A stretch of 64,000 nucleotides of DNA from CAYQEU01 sp964532005 (lineage in GTDB: Bacteria; Patescibacteriota; Doudnabacteria; UBA920), in the NCBI GenBank assembly GCA_964532005.1, contig CAZHER010000002.1, forward strand, positions 44,675 to 108,674, written 5' to 3'. Position numbers and translations under genes: made by a program. The notes below the pieces were generated by a model. That model was not told the origin of the DNA and did not search any database. It was given only the letters and a program-made list of their open reading frames with translations. This document shows, one piece after another, positions 23,799-32,567 of the stretch (positions are counted from its first letter, which is position 1; the number at the start of each line of letters is the position of its first letter).

Positions 23799-24995
23799 CT
23801 ATTGTGGAAAGATTAAATCCCATAAAGCCCCGGCGCCGTCGCGTACTGGTCCTGCAAATGGATAGCTATGCAAATCCACGTAAGGCAGAGCGTTGCACTC
23901 AATTACGCCGCAAGGCAATTGCTCGTTCCATGGCTTGGCAATATCTCGAATAATAAAATCTAGTCCTACCAACGGGTCATTTATATATCTTCCTATTTTT
24001 GTAAAAAGCTCCATATTAACTGGGTGAGTTTCTTCCGTGACATCAACATTCACCGCACCGTTTCCTCGGCTGACTTTAGGATTTAATATCGCCATTGCTC
24101 CTATGGGTAAAATACTGTCCCAGTTCAGTCCTGCTTTTGTTAATTCCTGTGCAACTTCTTCATCAGCGGGAAGGTGATGAAAAATTGGTCCTTGTCTCGC
24201 TGGGTTCAAATTTTCAATTTCTACTAATTCTCTAATTGTCTGTCTTCCGTTTCCTATAACGTATGCCGGTTCCCGTCGCATCACAGCCACTACCTTGTTG
24301 CCGATCCATAAAATTCTATGCACCATCCCTGGCAATTCTTCTTGTACCATTACCCATGGCGAAATGAGTAAAGCAATTTTAAAAGCTCGGATCAACTCCT
24401 GTTCATCTGATATCCCAACAACGGTATGTCTGCTGCGAGAGCCATATGTAGGTTTAACAATTACCCGCGAATTTATTTTACGAAACGCTTCTATTGCTTG
24501 CTGTTCTGTTTTGCATTCAAAGCTTTTTGGCACTGGTATCCCGTCCTTCATTAATTTTTTCTGCATCTCTGACTTATTATCCATCCAAAAATAAGCATCT
24601 GAGGGGGTGCCCTTGGGCCGTGGCATACTCATATAAGCTTGGGATCTTCTACCGTGTCTCGCAATACTAAATTCTGTGGGTCGAGATAGTATACTAAATC
24701 TGGTAATGTTAATACCCCGAGATTGAGCGGCGTTCCACAAAGCCATGGTTCTTGAATTGTCACTAGGAAATAAATTTTCGCTTATTTGAAGGAGTTTTAC
24801 TTTTACCCCTATTTTTAAAACTAAAACCGCAAAGCTGTTCCATGGCAATCTGGCTATATGAGGATGGACAATGCGGCGTAAATATTCTAATGGTTTTAAA
24901 TATGTACTTGACCAATGCTCAAACCAGTTAGACCACCATTCTGCGTTATGGTTTACTTGGGCTGATCCGCATTCAATACAAATTTGTTTTTCCAT
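23799..24995 (-). CDS. Cyanophycin-synthetase-like ATP-grasp protein
   Basis: A 398-residue ATP-grasp ligase. The ATP-grasp core runs from about residue 140: KSEMQKKLMKDGIPVP, then the adenine-loop strand RVIVKPTYGSRSRHTVVGI, VMVQEELPGMVHRI, the VIGNGRQTIRELVEIEN signature seen in CphA and GshAB, and C-terminal metal ligands in VGLDFIIRD and VIECNALPYVDL. The N-terminus starts with CIECGSAQ, half of a zinc-ribbon-like motif. CphA-like enzymes join an amino acid to a carboxylate using ATP, but the CphA Mur-like half is absent, so the product is unknown. A TAGAAT ends 6 bases before its ATG. Confidence 0.85.
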   Translation of the reverse strand: MEKQICIECGSAQVNHNAEWWSNWFEHWSSTYLKPLEYLRRIVHPHIARLPWNSFAVLVLKIGVKVKLLQISENLFPSDNSRTMALWNAAQSRGINITRFSILSRPTEFSIARHGRRSQAYMSMPRPKGTPSDAYFWMDNKSEMQKKLMKDGIPVPKSFECKTEQQAIEAFRKINSRVIVKPTYGSRSRHTVVGISDEQELIRAFKIALLISPWVMVQEELPGMVHRILWIGNKVVAVMRREPAYVIGNGRQTIRELVEIENLNPARQGPIFHHLPADEEVAQELTKAGLNWDSILPIGAMAILNPKVSRGNGAVNVDVTEETHPVNMELFTKIGRYINDPLVGLDFIIRDIAKPWNEQLPCGVIECNALPYVDLHSYPFAGPVRDGAGALWDLIFPQ

Positions 24996-25060
24996 GTGCT
25001 AATTCTACATTATTTTAAGGTTTCTTGCCGATAGAGCTGCTTTCTCTTATCATATATATT

Positions 25061-25726
25061 ATGTTGTATGTAATTGCCACACCAATAGGAAATATGGACG
25101 ACATAACGTTCCGTGCTGTTGCGGTTTTGAAAGATACTAATTTAATAATTGCTGAAAATCCTTTACACAGTCAAAAACTTCTTGCCCATTATGGTATCCA
25201 TAATAAAAAAGTAATTCAGTTTGCCGAACATAATGAACACAAAGTTTTACCTAGTATTATGTCAAAGCTTGCAAAAGAAGATGGTTGTCTAATTTCCGAC
25301 GCCGGCACGCCGGCAATATCGGATCCTGGATTTAGGCTAGTCAGGAATTGTTGGGAAAATAATATTTCTGTCAGCCCTGTCCCCGGAGCGAATGCGGCGG
25401 TTGCTTTAATGAGCTCAGGTGGATTACCTACTGACAGATTTCTATTTGTAGGTTTCTTGCCGAAAACTGAACCGAAGCTCAAACAAATTGTTGAGCTTGC
25501 AAAAACCAGCCAAGCTACTTTAGCAGGATATGAGTCCCCTCAAAGAATTGTCAAAACATTAACGCTGATATCAAAACTTTTCCCTGACGCCAAGGTAGTG
25601 GTCGGACGCGAATTAACAAAATTGCACGAAGAAATTATCGGTGGCCTGAGCGGTCAGGTTGCAGAAGATTTTTCCAAGAGACCATCAATAAAAGGAGAGA
25701 TCTCATTAATTATCTCCTTCAAATAA
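25061..25726 (+). CDS. rsmI: 16S rRNA (cytidine-1402 2'-O)-methyltransferase RsmI
   Basis: A 221-residue tetrapyrrole-methylase-fold enzyme that 2'-O-methylates C1402 in the ribosomal decoding centre. It starts MLYVIATPIGNMDDITFRA, the classical RsmI N-terminus; the open frame extends 12 codons further upstream without a usable signal, so ATG 25061 is chosen. DAGTPAISDPG, PVPGANAAVALMSSGGLP, FVGFLPK, YESPQRI and VVGRELTKLHEE are all present. An oddity is ENPLHSQKLL where the family has EDTRxTxxLL. The next gene follows after three bases, so rsmI-yebC-ruvC look like one unit. Confidence 0.94.
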   Translation: MLYVIATPIGNMDDITFRAVAVLKDTNLIIAENPLHSQKLLAHYGIHNKKVIQFAEHNEHKVLPSIMSKLAKEDGCLISDAGTPAISDPGFRLVRNCWENNISVSPVPGANAAVALMSSGGLPTDRFLFVGFLPKTEPKLKQIVELAKTSQATLAGYESPQRIVKTLTLISKLFPDAKVVVGRELTKLHEEIIGGLSGQVAEDFSKRPSIKGEISLIISFK

Positions 25727-25729
25727 TAT

Positions 25730-26452
25730 ATGTCTGGACATTCCAAATGGGCAACTATAAAAAGAGCCAAAGGGGCGGCCGATGCTAAGCGCGGCATGCT
25801 GTTTTCCAAGCTTGGAAAAAGAATATCTATTGCAGTAAGGGAAGGCGGCGGGGGAGACCCAATATCTAACTTCAAACTTCGTTTGGCAATTGAAAAAGCA
25901 AAAGCTGTCAGTATGCCAAATGACAATATTGAAAGGGCTATAAAAAAGGGTATGGGGGAAGGCGGCGGAGCAGCCATTGAAGAAGTGCTCTATGAAGGCT
26001 ATGGCCCATTTGGCACAGCTTTTCTAATAGAAGCTGCTACCGACAACAAAAACAGGACTGTAAGCAGTGTGAAACATATACTTTCAAAACATGGGGGAAA
26101 TTTAGGGGCTAGTGGGAGCGTTGCCTGGCAATTTTCAACCCTTGGGCAGATCCTTATCCCCACAGCAGGACAAAACCTAGAAGAGTTGGAGCTTATTGCT
26201 ATAGACGCGGGTTCAGACGACATAATTTTATCTGATGAAGGGCTTGAAATTATCACAAACCCCGATCAAATAGAAGACATAAAGCGGGTCCTTCTGGAAA
26301 ATGGCGCTAATATTGCGAGTGATGAAGTTATTCGCCGCAGCAGTCAAACCATAGACCTTAACGACGAAGAAAAGGGAAAAGTAGAAAATTTATTTAATGA
26401 CCTTGAAGCAGACGAGGATGTTATAGCAGTACACACTAACGCAAACATATGA
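25730..26452 (+). CDS. yebC: YebC/PmpR family protein
   Basis: A 240-residue YebC-family protein of normal length. The N-terminal signature MSGHSKWATIKRAKGAADAK is complete, followed by the GGGDPISNFKLRLAIEKAKA and MPNDNIERAIKKG segments and the central YEGYGPFGTAFLIEAATDN. The family was annotated as DNA-binding regulators; newer work links members to relief of ribosome stalling at proline-rich stretches, so the role here is left open. Its TGA overlaps the ruvC ATG (ATGA), matching the common yebC-ruvC arrangement. Confidence 0.96.
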   Translation: MSGHSKWATIKRAKGAADAKRGMLFSKLGKRISIAVREGGGGDPISNFKLRLAIEKAKAVSMPNDNIERAIKKGMGEGGGAAIEEVLYEGYGPFGTAFLIEAATDNKNRTVSSVKHILSKHGGNLGASGSVAWQFSTLGQILIPTAGQNLEELELIAIDAGSDDIILSDEGLEIITNPDQIEDIKRVLLENGANIASDEVIRRSSQTIDLNDEEKGKVENLFNDLEADEDVIAVHTNANI

Positions 26453-26931
26453 TTATTTTAGGAATTGACCCCGGCACAGCAACAACAGGGTTTGCAGTAA
26501 TAGAAAAACTGGACAGACAGAACGAATTTAAAATTTTGGACTTTGGTGTTGTAGAAACACCAAAAACTGACCATGAAGCAAAACGGCTGGAAACCATTGC
26601 CGAAGATGTTGTTGAGTTAATAAAAAAATACAAGCCGAGCCGGCTTGGTATAGAACGGCTGTTTTTTACCAGTAATCAAAAAACCGCCATGACAGTTTCC
26701 CAAGCCAGGGGAGTCGTACTTCTAGTATCTCAAAAAGCAAAACTAGAGATTTACGAATTCACGCCTTTGCAGGTAAAAAATTACCTTTGCGGTAACGGTA
26801 AAGCTGACAAAAGACAAGTGCAATTTATGGTCAAGAAAACTTTTGGTTTAGAGCAAATTCCAAAACCCGATGATGCTGCCGATGCTCTGGCTATTGCTTT
26901 ATGTGCTGGTTTAGCAAGAAAAATTTCTTGA
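26449..26931 (+). CDS. ruvC: Holliday junction endonuclease RuvC
   Basis: A 160-residue RNase-H-fold nuclease that resolves Holliday junctions with RuvAB. The acidic catalytic residues are visible: Asp7 in ILGIDPGTATTGFAV, Glu in RLGIERLFF near residue 68, and the C-terminal pair in KPDDAADALAIAL near 144-151. Length and order match the family. It is coupled to yebC. ruvA (60338) and ruvB (39627) are at separate loci. The TTGACA of the next promoter overlaps its stop codon. Confidence 0.97.
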   Translation: MIILGIDPGTATTGFAVIEKLDRQNEFKILDFGVVETPKTDHEAKRLETIAEDVVELIKKYKPSRLGIERLFFTSNQKTAMTVSQARGVVLLVSQKAKLEIYEFTPLQVKNYLCGNGKADKRQVQFMVKKTFGLEQIPKPDDAADALAIALCAGLARKIS

Positions 26932-26956
26932 CACAAGCGTCATAAACTGATAAAAT
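26928..26956 (+). promoter_or_regulatory. Near-perfect promoter of the small acidic protein
   Basis: TTGACA (26928-26933), 17 bases, TGA-TAAAAT with -10 at 26951-26956: consensus -35, optimal spacing, extended -10. It is the best promoter seen in the window. The leader (about 26963-27045) can form ACGCAGTT/AACTGTGT (27009-27016 with 27020-27027). Confidence 0.8.
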
Positions 26957-27045
26957 ACACATACAGTTCAGCTAGAGCAGGACTGTATTGTTTTATCAAT
27001 AAATATTCACGCAGTTCTTAACTGTGTTGAATAGGGAGAACAAAC

Positions 27046-27168
27046 ATGTTCTTACAAGACGAAGGCGCAACCGACGATATGCAGACTCCTGCAGCTGGCG
27101 GCGACGACATGACTGCTGACACCGAAGCTCCTGCAGCTGAAGGTGCAGACGAAACTGCTGGTATGTAA
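27046..27168 (+). CDS. Small acidic Ala/Pro-rich protein (40 aa)
   Basis: A 40-codon frame starting MFLQDEGATDDMQTPAAGG and ending ETAGM. It holds about ten Asp/Glu and no Lys or Arg, and has two related blocks around TPAAGGDDM and APAAEGADE, so it is probably unstructured and strongly negative. The frame is supported by an AGGGAGAA Shine-Dalgarno at 27033-27040, a near-perfect promoter upstream and a strong terminator 8 bases downstream. It is likely abundant. No family recognised; the alternative is a regulatory RNA with a fortuitous frame, but the codon pattern argues for a protein. Confidence 0.7.
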   Translation: MFLQDEGATDDMQTPAAGGDDMTADTEAPAAEGADETAGM

Positions 27169-27175
27169 TCCAGTT

Positions 27176-27205
27176 AAAAAACCCCCGCAATTGCGGGGGT
27201 TTTTG
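27176..27205. terminator. Strong bidirectional terminator
   Basis: The palindrome ACCCCCGCAATTGCGGGGGT (27181-27200) is flanked by A5 and T5. It serves the acidic-protein gene and the convergent tyrS. Confidence 0.95.
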
Positions 27206-27221
27206 TTTTTTTTAAAACTAT

Positions 27222-28400
27222 TTACTTTCCCTTCACATAGACTATTTTTCTCTTACCCACTTGCACCAATGTCGGCGCCGAATCGATTTTCAGTTCTGTA
27301 TCCTTAGCAAGCTGTTGATTCACTTTTACCCCGTTTTGTTGTATGAGTCTTCGCGCCTCGCTCTTACTGGATACTAAGTTCAAATCATAAAGCATGGACG
27401 ACAATTGATAACTGCCCGGTTTTAACTTTACGATTTTTATATCTTCGGGTAATTCGCGCTTGCTGAATCTTGATATAAAATCTTCCTTAGCTTTTTTTGC
27501 ATACTGCCTATTATGATACAGCGTTGTTATTGCATTTGCCAATTCCAATTTTTGGTCTCTTGGATGTTTGGTTTTTGATAAAAAAGTTTTAATTTTTGTT
27601 TCTTCCCAATCTGTTGCGAACGTAAAATACTTTTCTATTAAGCTGTCCGGCAAAGACATAACCTTGCCGAACATATCAACAGGATTGTCAGTTAAATTGA
27701 TTGTATTGCCCCAGGAAGAAGACATTTTTCTTCCATCGGTTCCTTCTAAAAGAGCAGTGGTTAATATGGCTTGAGGTTGTTGGCCGTAAGCAGGTTGTAT
27801 ACTACGGCCAGCTAAAAGATTGAACCTTTGGTCAGTGCCTCCTAATTCTACATCAGCTTTAACTGCAACACTGTCATAACCTTGCATGAGCGGATACAAT
27901 ACTTCACGTAAACCTATCCGCTTTCCTGAATCCAAACGTTTTTTTATATTTTCCCTGGCTATGAACTCGTGGAGACTAAACTGTTCGGCCATTTTTCCGA
28001 TTTCCAAAAAACCTAATTTTTTTAACCACTTAGAGTTAAAATGGGTTTCTGTTTTCTTGGGATCCAATATTTTAAAAGCTTGTTTAAAATATGTGGCAGC
28101 ATTTTTCTTTACTGTTTCGGGGTTTAGCATCGGCCGTTCTGAGTCTTTGTCAGAAGTATCCCCAATTAAACCGGTAAAGTCACCAACTATAAGAATGGCT
28201 TTATGACCTAAATCTTGGAAAGCCCGTAATTTCCACAATACTACTGCTCGGCCAATATGCAAATTGGGGCTGGTCGGGTCAATTCCTAGCTTTACTCTTA
28301 ATTGCTTCTTCCCAAGCAGTTGTTTTTTTAAATTTTCAGCCGGGATTATTTCTTCAACTCCACGGGTTAATAGAGATTTTATTTTTTCCGCTTTATTCAT
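27222..28400 (-). CDS. tyrS: Tyrosyl-tRNA synthetase
   Basis: A 392-residue class I aminoacyl-tRNA synthetase that charges tRNA-Tyr. HIGH appears as NLHIGRAV (His48), the tyrosine pocket as YPLMQGYDSVAVKADVELGGTDQ in part, and KMSKS as KMSSSWG near residue 226; a C-terminal S4 domain runs from about 325 (SSKSEARRLIQQNGVKVN). The frame is open 38 codons upstream, but ATG 28400 is chosen from homology and because TGCTATACT ends 6 bases before it. It diverges from the PBP gene with only 66 bases between starts. Confidence 0.96.
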   Translation of the reverse strand: MNKAEKIKSLLTRGVEEIIPAENLKKQLLGKKQLRVKLGIDPTSPNLHIGRAVVLWKLRAFQDLGHKAILIVGDFTGLIGDTSDKDSERPMLNPETVKKNAATYFKQAFKILDPKKTETHFNSKWLKKLGFLEIGKMAEQFSLHEFIARENIKKRLDSGKRIGLREVLYPLMQGYDSVAVKADVELGGTDQRFNLLAGRSIQPAYGQQPQAILTTALLEGTDGRKMSSSWGNTINLTDNPVDMFGKVMSLPDSLIEKYFTFATDWEETKIKTFLSKTKHPRDQKLELANAITTLYHNRQYAKKAKEDFISRFSKRELPEDIKIVKLKPGSYQLSSMLYDLNLVSSKSEARRLIQQNGVKVNQQLAKDTELKIDSAPTLVQVGKRKIVYVKGK

Positions 28401-28466
28401 ATATATAGTATAGCAGAGCAACTTTTTTCTGTCCGCAGTCGTTATATTAGAGTATAATACATATAT

Positions 28467-31355
28467 ATGCGCATCTATTCTTACCAAAGCCACAAAAACG
28501 AAACCTCTCAGCAAAAAACCAAAACCAGGTCTGTAAGAATTTTAAAATCCCAGAAACCGAAAACAAAATTCAGCATTTTCCACCTCAAAGCATGGTGGGA
28601 TTCTTTGACATGGAAGCAAATCTGGACCTGGACTTTTCGAGCTAGTGCAGCAGGGGTTTTATTAATTGCTCTTCTGTTTATCTATGTTAGCTTTAGCCTT
28701 CCTGACCCTAACCGACTATTGGGCAGGGACGTACCTGAATCCACAAAAATATATGACCGAGAAGGAAACCTATTATATGAAGTTCATGGGGAGTTCAAAC
28801 GCACACTCATCAACCTTGACCAAATGTCGCCTTATATTCAGAAGGCTACTATTGCTGTTGAAGATAAAAATTTTTACAACCATGCTGGAATTTCTATAAC
28901 TGGTTTGGCCAGGTCTTTGATTATCGATATAATTTACCGGGAAAAAAGGCAAGGCGGCAGTACTATTACTCAACAGTTCATAAAAAATGCTGTTTTGACT
29001 CGGGAAAAATCTATTTGGAGAAAAATCAAAGAGGTCATTTTGGCAGTGGAAATGGAAGCAAGATTTTCCAAAGATGAAATTCTCAAACTTTACCTAAATG
29101 AAATTCCTTATGGAAGAAACGCTTATGGAATTGAGGCTGCCAGCCAGACATATTTTGGAAAGTCTGCCAAAGATATAACCATAGCGGAAAGTGCTTATCT
29201 TGCAGCTTTACCGCAAGCGCCAAGTTATTACAACCCCAGCGGGACTCACAGGGATGCCCTTGAGGGGCGAAAAGAATACGTACTAAAGCAAATGAAGGAC
29301 CAAGGTTACTTAACCGAGGAAGAATACAACCAGGCTTCAAATGAAAAGGTAGAGTTCAAAACTGCAAATACGGGAATAAAAGCACCATATTTTGTTTTCT
29401 ATATTCAAGATTATATCGCTGACAAATACGGAGAAAGAACCTTGCAAGAAGGAGGACTTAAAGTCCATACAACTCTAGATTCAAAGCTGCAGGAGGCAGC
29501 AGAAGAAGCTGTTCAAGATGGTGCTGCTAAAATCCGCTCCAATAATGCCAACAATGCTGCGCTTGTTGCTATTGACCCTAAAACCGGACAAATACTTGCC
29601 ATGGTCGGCGGCAAAGACTATTTTGCTGACCCACAACCATCGGGTTGCACCCCTGGCAAGAACTGTGTATTTGAACCAAATGTAAATGTGGCAACCTCAT
29701 CAAGGCAGCCTGGGAGCTCTTTCAAACCATATGTATATCTAACTGCTTTTGGCAAAGAATTTAAATATGCCCCGGCCTCAATGCTCATGGACGTTGTTAC
29801 AGATTTTGGCAACTACGGAGGAAAAGACTACCAGCCTAGAAACTATAACAATCAAAGCTACGGCCCAGTTTCGATGCGCAAAGCTTTGGCAGGCAGCTTA
29901 AATGTACCAGCTGTTAAAACTTTGGCATTGGTTGGGGTGGATAATGCCGTAGAAACTGCTCATGACTTGGGGATCACTTCTAAACTAGAAAATTGTGGTT
30001 TGTCATTGGTTCTTGGTGGGTGTGAAGTTAAACTGGTAGATCATGTTGCGGCAATGGCCGCGATTGCAAACATGGGAGACAAACACCAAAAAACTGGTAT
30101 CTTAAAAGTTGAAGACCAACAGGGAGAAATTCTTGAAGAATATAAAGAAGATTCACAACAAGTTGTAGACCCACAAGCTGCTTATGAGCTTATAGACATA
30201 ATGACTGACAACTCGGCTCGTAGCTACATCTTCGGTTCCAGTTCTCCTTTGACTTTGCCGGACCGAAAAGTTGCTTGCAAAACAGGCACAACCCAAAACT
30301 GGCACGATGGTTGGACAATGTGCTTTACTCCCACAATAGCTGCAGGGGTTTGGGCAGGTAATAATGACGGGACTCTACTTAAAGCAGGTTCCGATGGTGT
30401 CATTGTTGCAGCGCCAATATTAAATCAGTTCCTTAAAGAAGCGGTAAAGACAATGCCCGCAGAAGATTTTAAAATTCCGGCCGGGATTACAAAAGTCACT
30501 GTTGACAGTGTTTCAGGGAAACTGCCAAACGAGTACACCCCGGAAACAAAATCGGAAGTATTTGCCGATTATGCAGTCCCCACAGAACACGACAATGTCC
30601 ATATTGGGGTAAAAATTGACACCACTACCGGTGAAAGAGCAACCGACCTCACATCCCCGGAAAATATCGCTGTTAAAGTATTTAGTATATTCCATAGTGA
30701 AAAACCTGATAATCCAAATTGGGAAAATCCAGTTATTGCCTGGGCCAAAGCCAATGGATTCGACTATCCTCCTGGAGAAGGGCCTGTAATAAACGACAAG
30801 GACCGTCCGGAAGTTTCAATCACCAACCCCGACGATGGATCTACTTTTTCTGGCACTAAATTGGATATCAAAGTTTCTGCCCAGTCTCCTAAAGGAATAG
30901 CAAAAGTAATAATATCGGTTGATGGTGACGTTGTGGCAACCCTGACAGATAGCCCTTACAACACTTCAGTCAAACAAACTTTTGCCGATGGGTCTCACAT
31001 AATCACCGCCCGAGCAGTAGACAGCGTGGGTATTAGCAATGACACTAGCGCAACCTTTATTGTTGGCAACCCTGGAGATGTATTGTCTATAACCGAACCA
31101 GCAAATAATTCCAGTTTAAGTTTCCCTGTGTATCTTTCGGCATCCAGCAATGCAAAATTTAGCGGCGTAGCCTTTTACTATCAAACCGGTTCCACATCAA
31201 AATTGATCGGTACGGCGGGAACTGATGGAAACCTGGGTTCCCCCTATAAATATTCACTGAGCTGGGCAAGCGCACCACCTGCTGGCTCATACAAGTTATA
31301 TGCCAAAAGCGACAAAGGCGATACCAGTCCGAAAATAAATATAACGGTTCCTTAA
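28467..31355 (+). CDS. Class A penicillin-binding protein (GT51 plus transpeptidase) with C-terminal Ig-like region
   Basis: A 962-residue bifunctional peptidoglycan synthase. One membrane span lies at about 58-78. The GT51 glycosyltransferase domain has VAVEDKNFYNHAGIS (about 128-142), GGSTITQQFIKN and LNEIPYGRNAYGIEAAS. The transpeptidase has SSFKPY (catalytic Ser near 417), SLN near 476 and KTGTT near 603. From about 785 on there are two Ig/Big-like segments (VSITNPDDGSTFSG, LSITEPANNSSLS), unusual for minimal PBPs and probably for wall or surface contact. A TATAAT ends 8 bases before the ATG. Acts on the outer face of the membrane. Confidence 0.95.
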   Translation: MRIYSYQSHKNETSQQKTKTRSVRILKSQKPKTKFSIFHLKAWWDSLTWKQIWTWTFRASAAGVLLIALLFIYVSFSLPDPNRLLGRDVPESTKIYDREGNLLYEVHGEFKRTLINLDQMSPYIQKATIAVEDKNFYNHAGISITGLARSLIIDIIYREKRQGGSTITQQFIKNAVLTREKSIWRKIKEVILAVEMEARFSKDEILKLYLNEIPYGRNAYGIEAASQTYFGKSAKDITIAESAYLAALPQAPSYYNPSGTHRDALEGRKEYVLKQMKDQGYLTEEEYNQASNEKVEFKTANTGIKAPYFVFYIQDYIADKYGERTLQEGGLKVHTTLDSKLQEAAEEAVQDGAAKIRSNNANNAALVAIDPKTGQILAMVGGKDYFADPQPSGCTPGKNCVFEPNVNVATSSRQPGSSFKPYVYLTAFGKEFKYAPASMLMDVVTDFGNYGGKDYQPRNYNNQSYGPVSMRKALAGSLNVPAVKTLALVGVDNAVETAHDLGITSKLENCGLSLVLGGCEVKLVDHVAAMAAIANMGDKHQKTGILKVEDQQGEILEEYKEDSQQVVDPQAAYELIDIMTDNSARSYIFGSSSPLTLPDRKVACKTGTTQNWHDGWTMCFTPTIAAGVWAGNNDGTLLKAGSDGVIVAAPILNQFLKEAVKTMPAEDFKIPAGITKVTVDSVSGKLPNEYTPETKSEVFADYAVPTEHDNVHIGVKIDTTTGERATDLTSPENIAVKVFSIFHSEKPDNPNWENPVIAWAKANGFDYPPGEGPVINDKDRPEVSITNPDDGSTFSGTKLDIKVSAQSPKGIAKVIISVDGDVVATLTDSPYNTSVKQTFADGSHIITARAVDSVGISNDTSATFIVGNPGDVLSITEPANNSSLSFPVYLSASSNAKFSGVAFYYQTGSTSKLIGTAGTDGNLGSPYKYSLSWASAPPAGSYKLYAKSDKGDTSPKINITVP

Positions 31356-31390
31356 AATAAAACCGCCCTTTGCAGGGGCGGTTTTATTTT
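31354..31390. terminator. Bidirectional terminator shared by PBP and jag
   Basis: AAAATAAAACCGCCC pairs with GGGCGGTTTTATTTT around a short loop. The PBP stop (31353-31355) and the jag stop (31384-31386) both overlap it. Confidence 0.9.
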
Positions 31391-31848
31391 GGTGAAACTA
31401 CAATTCTCCTATTAGGGTCTCTTCCTTCGCTTCCGCTTATCATGTCGGGATATGTTTCTTGAATAAAGGCGTGGACTATACGGCGCTCGTAGTTGGGCAT
31501 TGGCTCCATTTTTACTGGCTTACCAATTCTTTTTGCTTGACCAACTGCTTCTCGTGCCTGCTCCTTCAAATGCCATTCACGTTTCCTTCTGTAATCGTCA
31601 ACATCCAAAGTAAAATACAATCCCTCGCCTGGAAAAGTTCTAGAAACCAAAGCATGTAAAACTATTTCCAAAGCATGGAGAGTGGAACCCTGGTGCCCGA
31701 TCAGCAACCTGGACTCCCTGCTGGAAATATTGAAGACCAATCCTTTCAGGATGCTGTCTTCGTACTCCACTTTGGCAACAACTCCCATTCGGGAAATAAA
31801 ATCAATTATAAGCTGCCTTACCTGTTCAATTTTGTCGTAATCAGTCAT
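31384..31848 (-). CDS. Jag/KhpB-like KH-R3H RNA-binding protein
   Basis: A 154-residue protein lacking the N-terminal Jag domain but with a KH-II-like domain (SRLLIGHQGSTLHALEIVLHAL, about 43-64) and an R3H domain (KMEPMPNYERRIVHAFIQ then GRDPNRRIVVSP). KhpB proteins bind many RNAs and affect cell division and elongation. It is the last gene of the minus-strand rpmH-rnpA-yidD-yidC-jag block, the standard arrangement beside oriC. The RIVVSP ending is typical. Its stop codon lies in the terminator shared with the PBP gene. Confidence 0.93.
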   Translation of the reverse strand: MTDYDKIEQVRQLIIDFISRMGVVAKVEYEDSILKGLVFNISSRESRLLIGHQGSTLHALEIVLHALVSRTFPGEGLYFTLDVDDYRRKREWHLKEQAREAVGQAKRIGKPVKMEPMPNYERRIVHAFIQETYPDMISGSEGRDPNRRIVVSPK

Positions 31849-31858
31849 GCGTTAACGT

Positions 31859-32563
31859 TTAACTTACTACTTCAACTTCTTTATGGGTTTTGTTTATATA
31901 GTATTGCTGTCCAATAGCAAACAAAGTGGTAACTATCCAATATAGAGGCAGGCCAGCCGGAAGCTTGATTGCAATAATTATAGAAATTACTGGCAAGATA
32001 TAGGTAGTTTGGATGCTCATCATTTTCATTGTCGGGTCATTGCTCTTCTGGGAGGAAGTCATCAACTTTGACTGCCAAAACTGAGTTAATCCGGCAACTA
32101 TTGCAAGCGGAATGTTTGGCTTGGATAAATCCAGGAAATTTAACAAAGTCGGATCCAAGACCCCAGGGTTGGAAACGAAACCATATAAGCCGTCTAAGTT
32201 CCCATTTAAAGCTTTAACAAATACTTGGTATAAGGCAATTAAAATAGGGAGTTGTATTAATATTGGCAAACAAGAACTTAACGGATTAATTTTATGTTCT
32301 TTGTATAAATCCATCATTGCCTTAGTTTGAGCCTCTTTATTGTCTTTGTGTATCTCACGGATTTCGTTCAGCTTTGGCTGTAGGGCACTCATTGCTTTTT
32401 GTCCTTTCAAGGACTTGTGAAACAGTGGAGCCAAAATTAAACGGATTATTACAGTAACTAGAATTATCACAATCCCGACATCGTGGCCCGGAATAATGTT
32501 ATAAAGATAAACCAAAAGGTTTAATATTGGACGGTAAATTACTTCTGTGTAGATAAAGATCAT
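31859..32563 (-). CDS. yidC: Membrane protein insertase YidC (short, Gram-positive type)
   Basis: A 234-residue insertase with five membrane spans and no large periplasmic domain, like the Oxa1/SpoIIIJ type. It inserts and folds membrane proteins with or without SecYEG. The hydrophilic-groove Arg lies in VTVIIRLILAPLFHKS, the cytoplasmic coiled-coil loop is LQPKLNEIREIHKDNKEAQ, and the conserved CLPILIQLPILIALYQVF and PAGLPLYWIVTTLFAIGQQY stretches are present. No lipobox is evident at the N-terminus. Sits four bases after yidD. Confidence 0.95.
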   Translation of the reverse strand: MIFIYTEVIYRPILNLLVYLYNIIPGHDVGIVIILVTVIIRLILAPLFHKSLKGQKAMSALQPKLNEIREIHKDNKEAQTKAMMDLYKEHKINPLSSCLPILIQLPILIALYQVFVKALNGNLDGLYGFVSNPGVLDPTLLNFLDLSKPNIPLAIVAGLTQFWQSKLMTSSQKSNDPTMKMMSIQTTYILPVISIIIAIKLPAGLPLYWIVTTLFAIGQQYYINKTHKEVEVVS

Positions 32564-32567
32564 ATTT

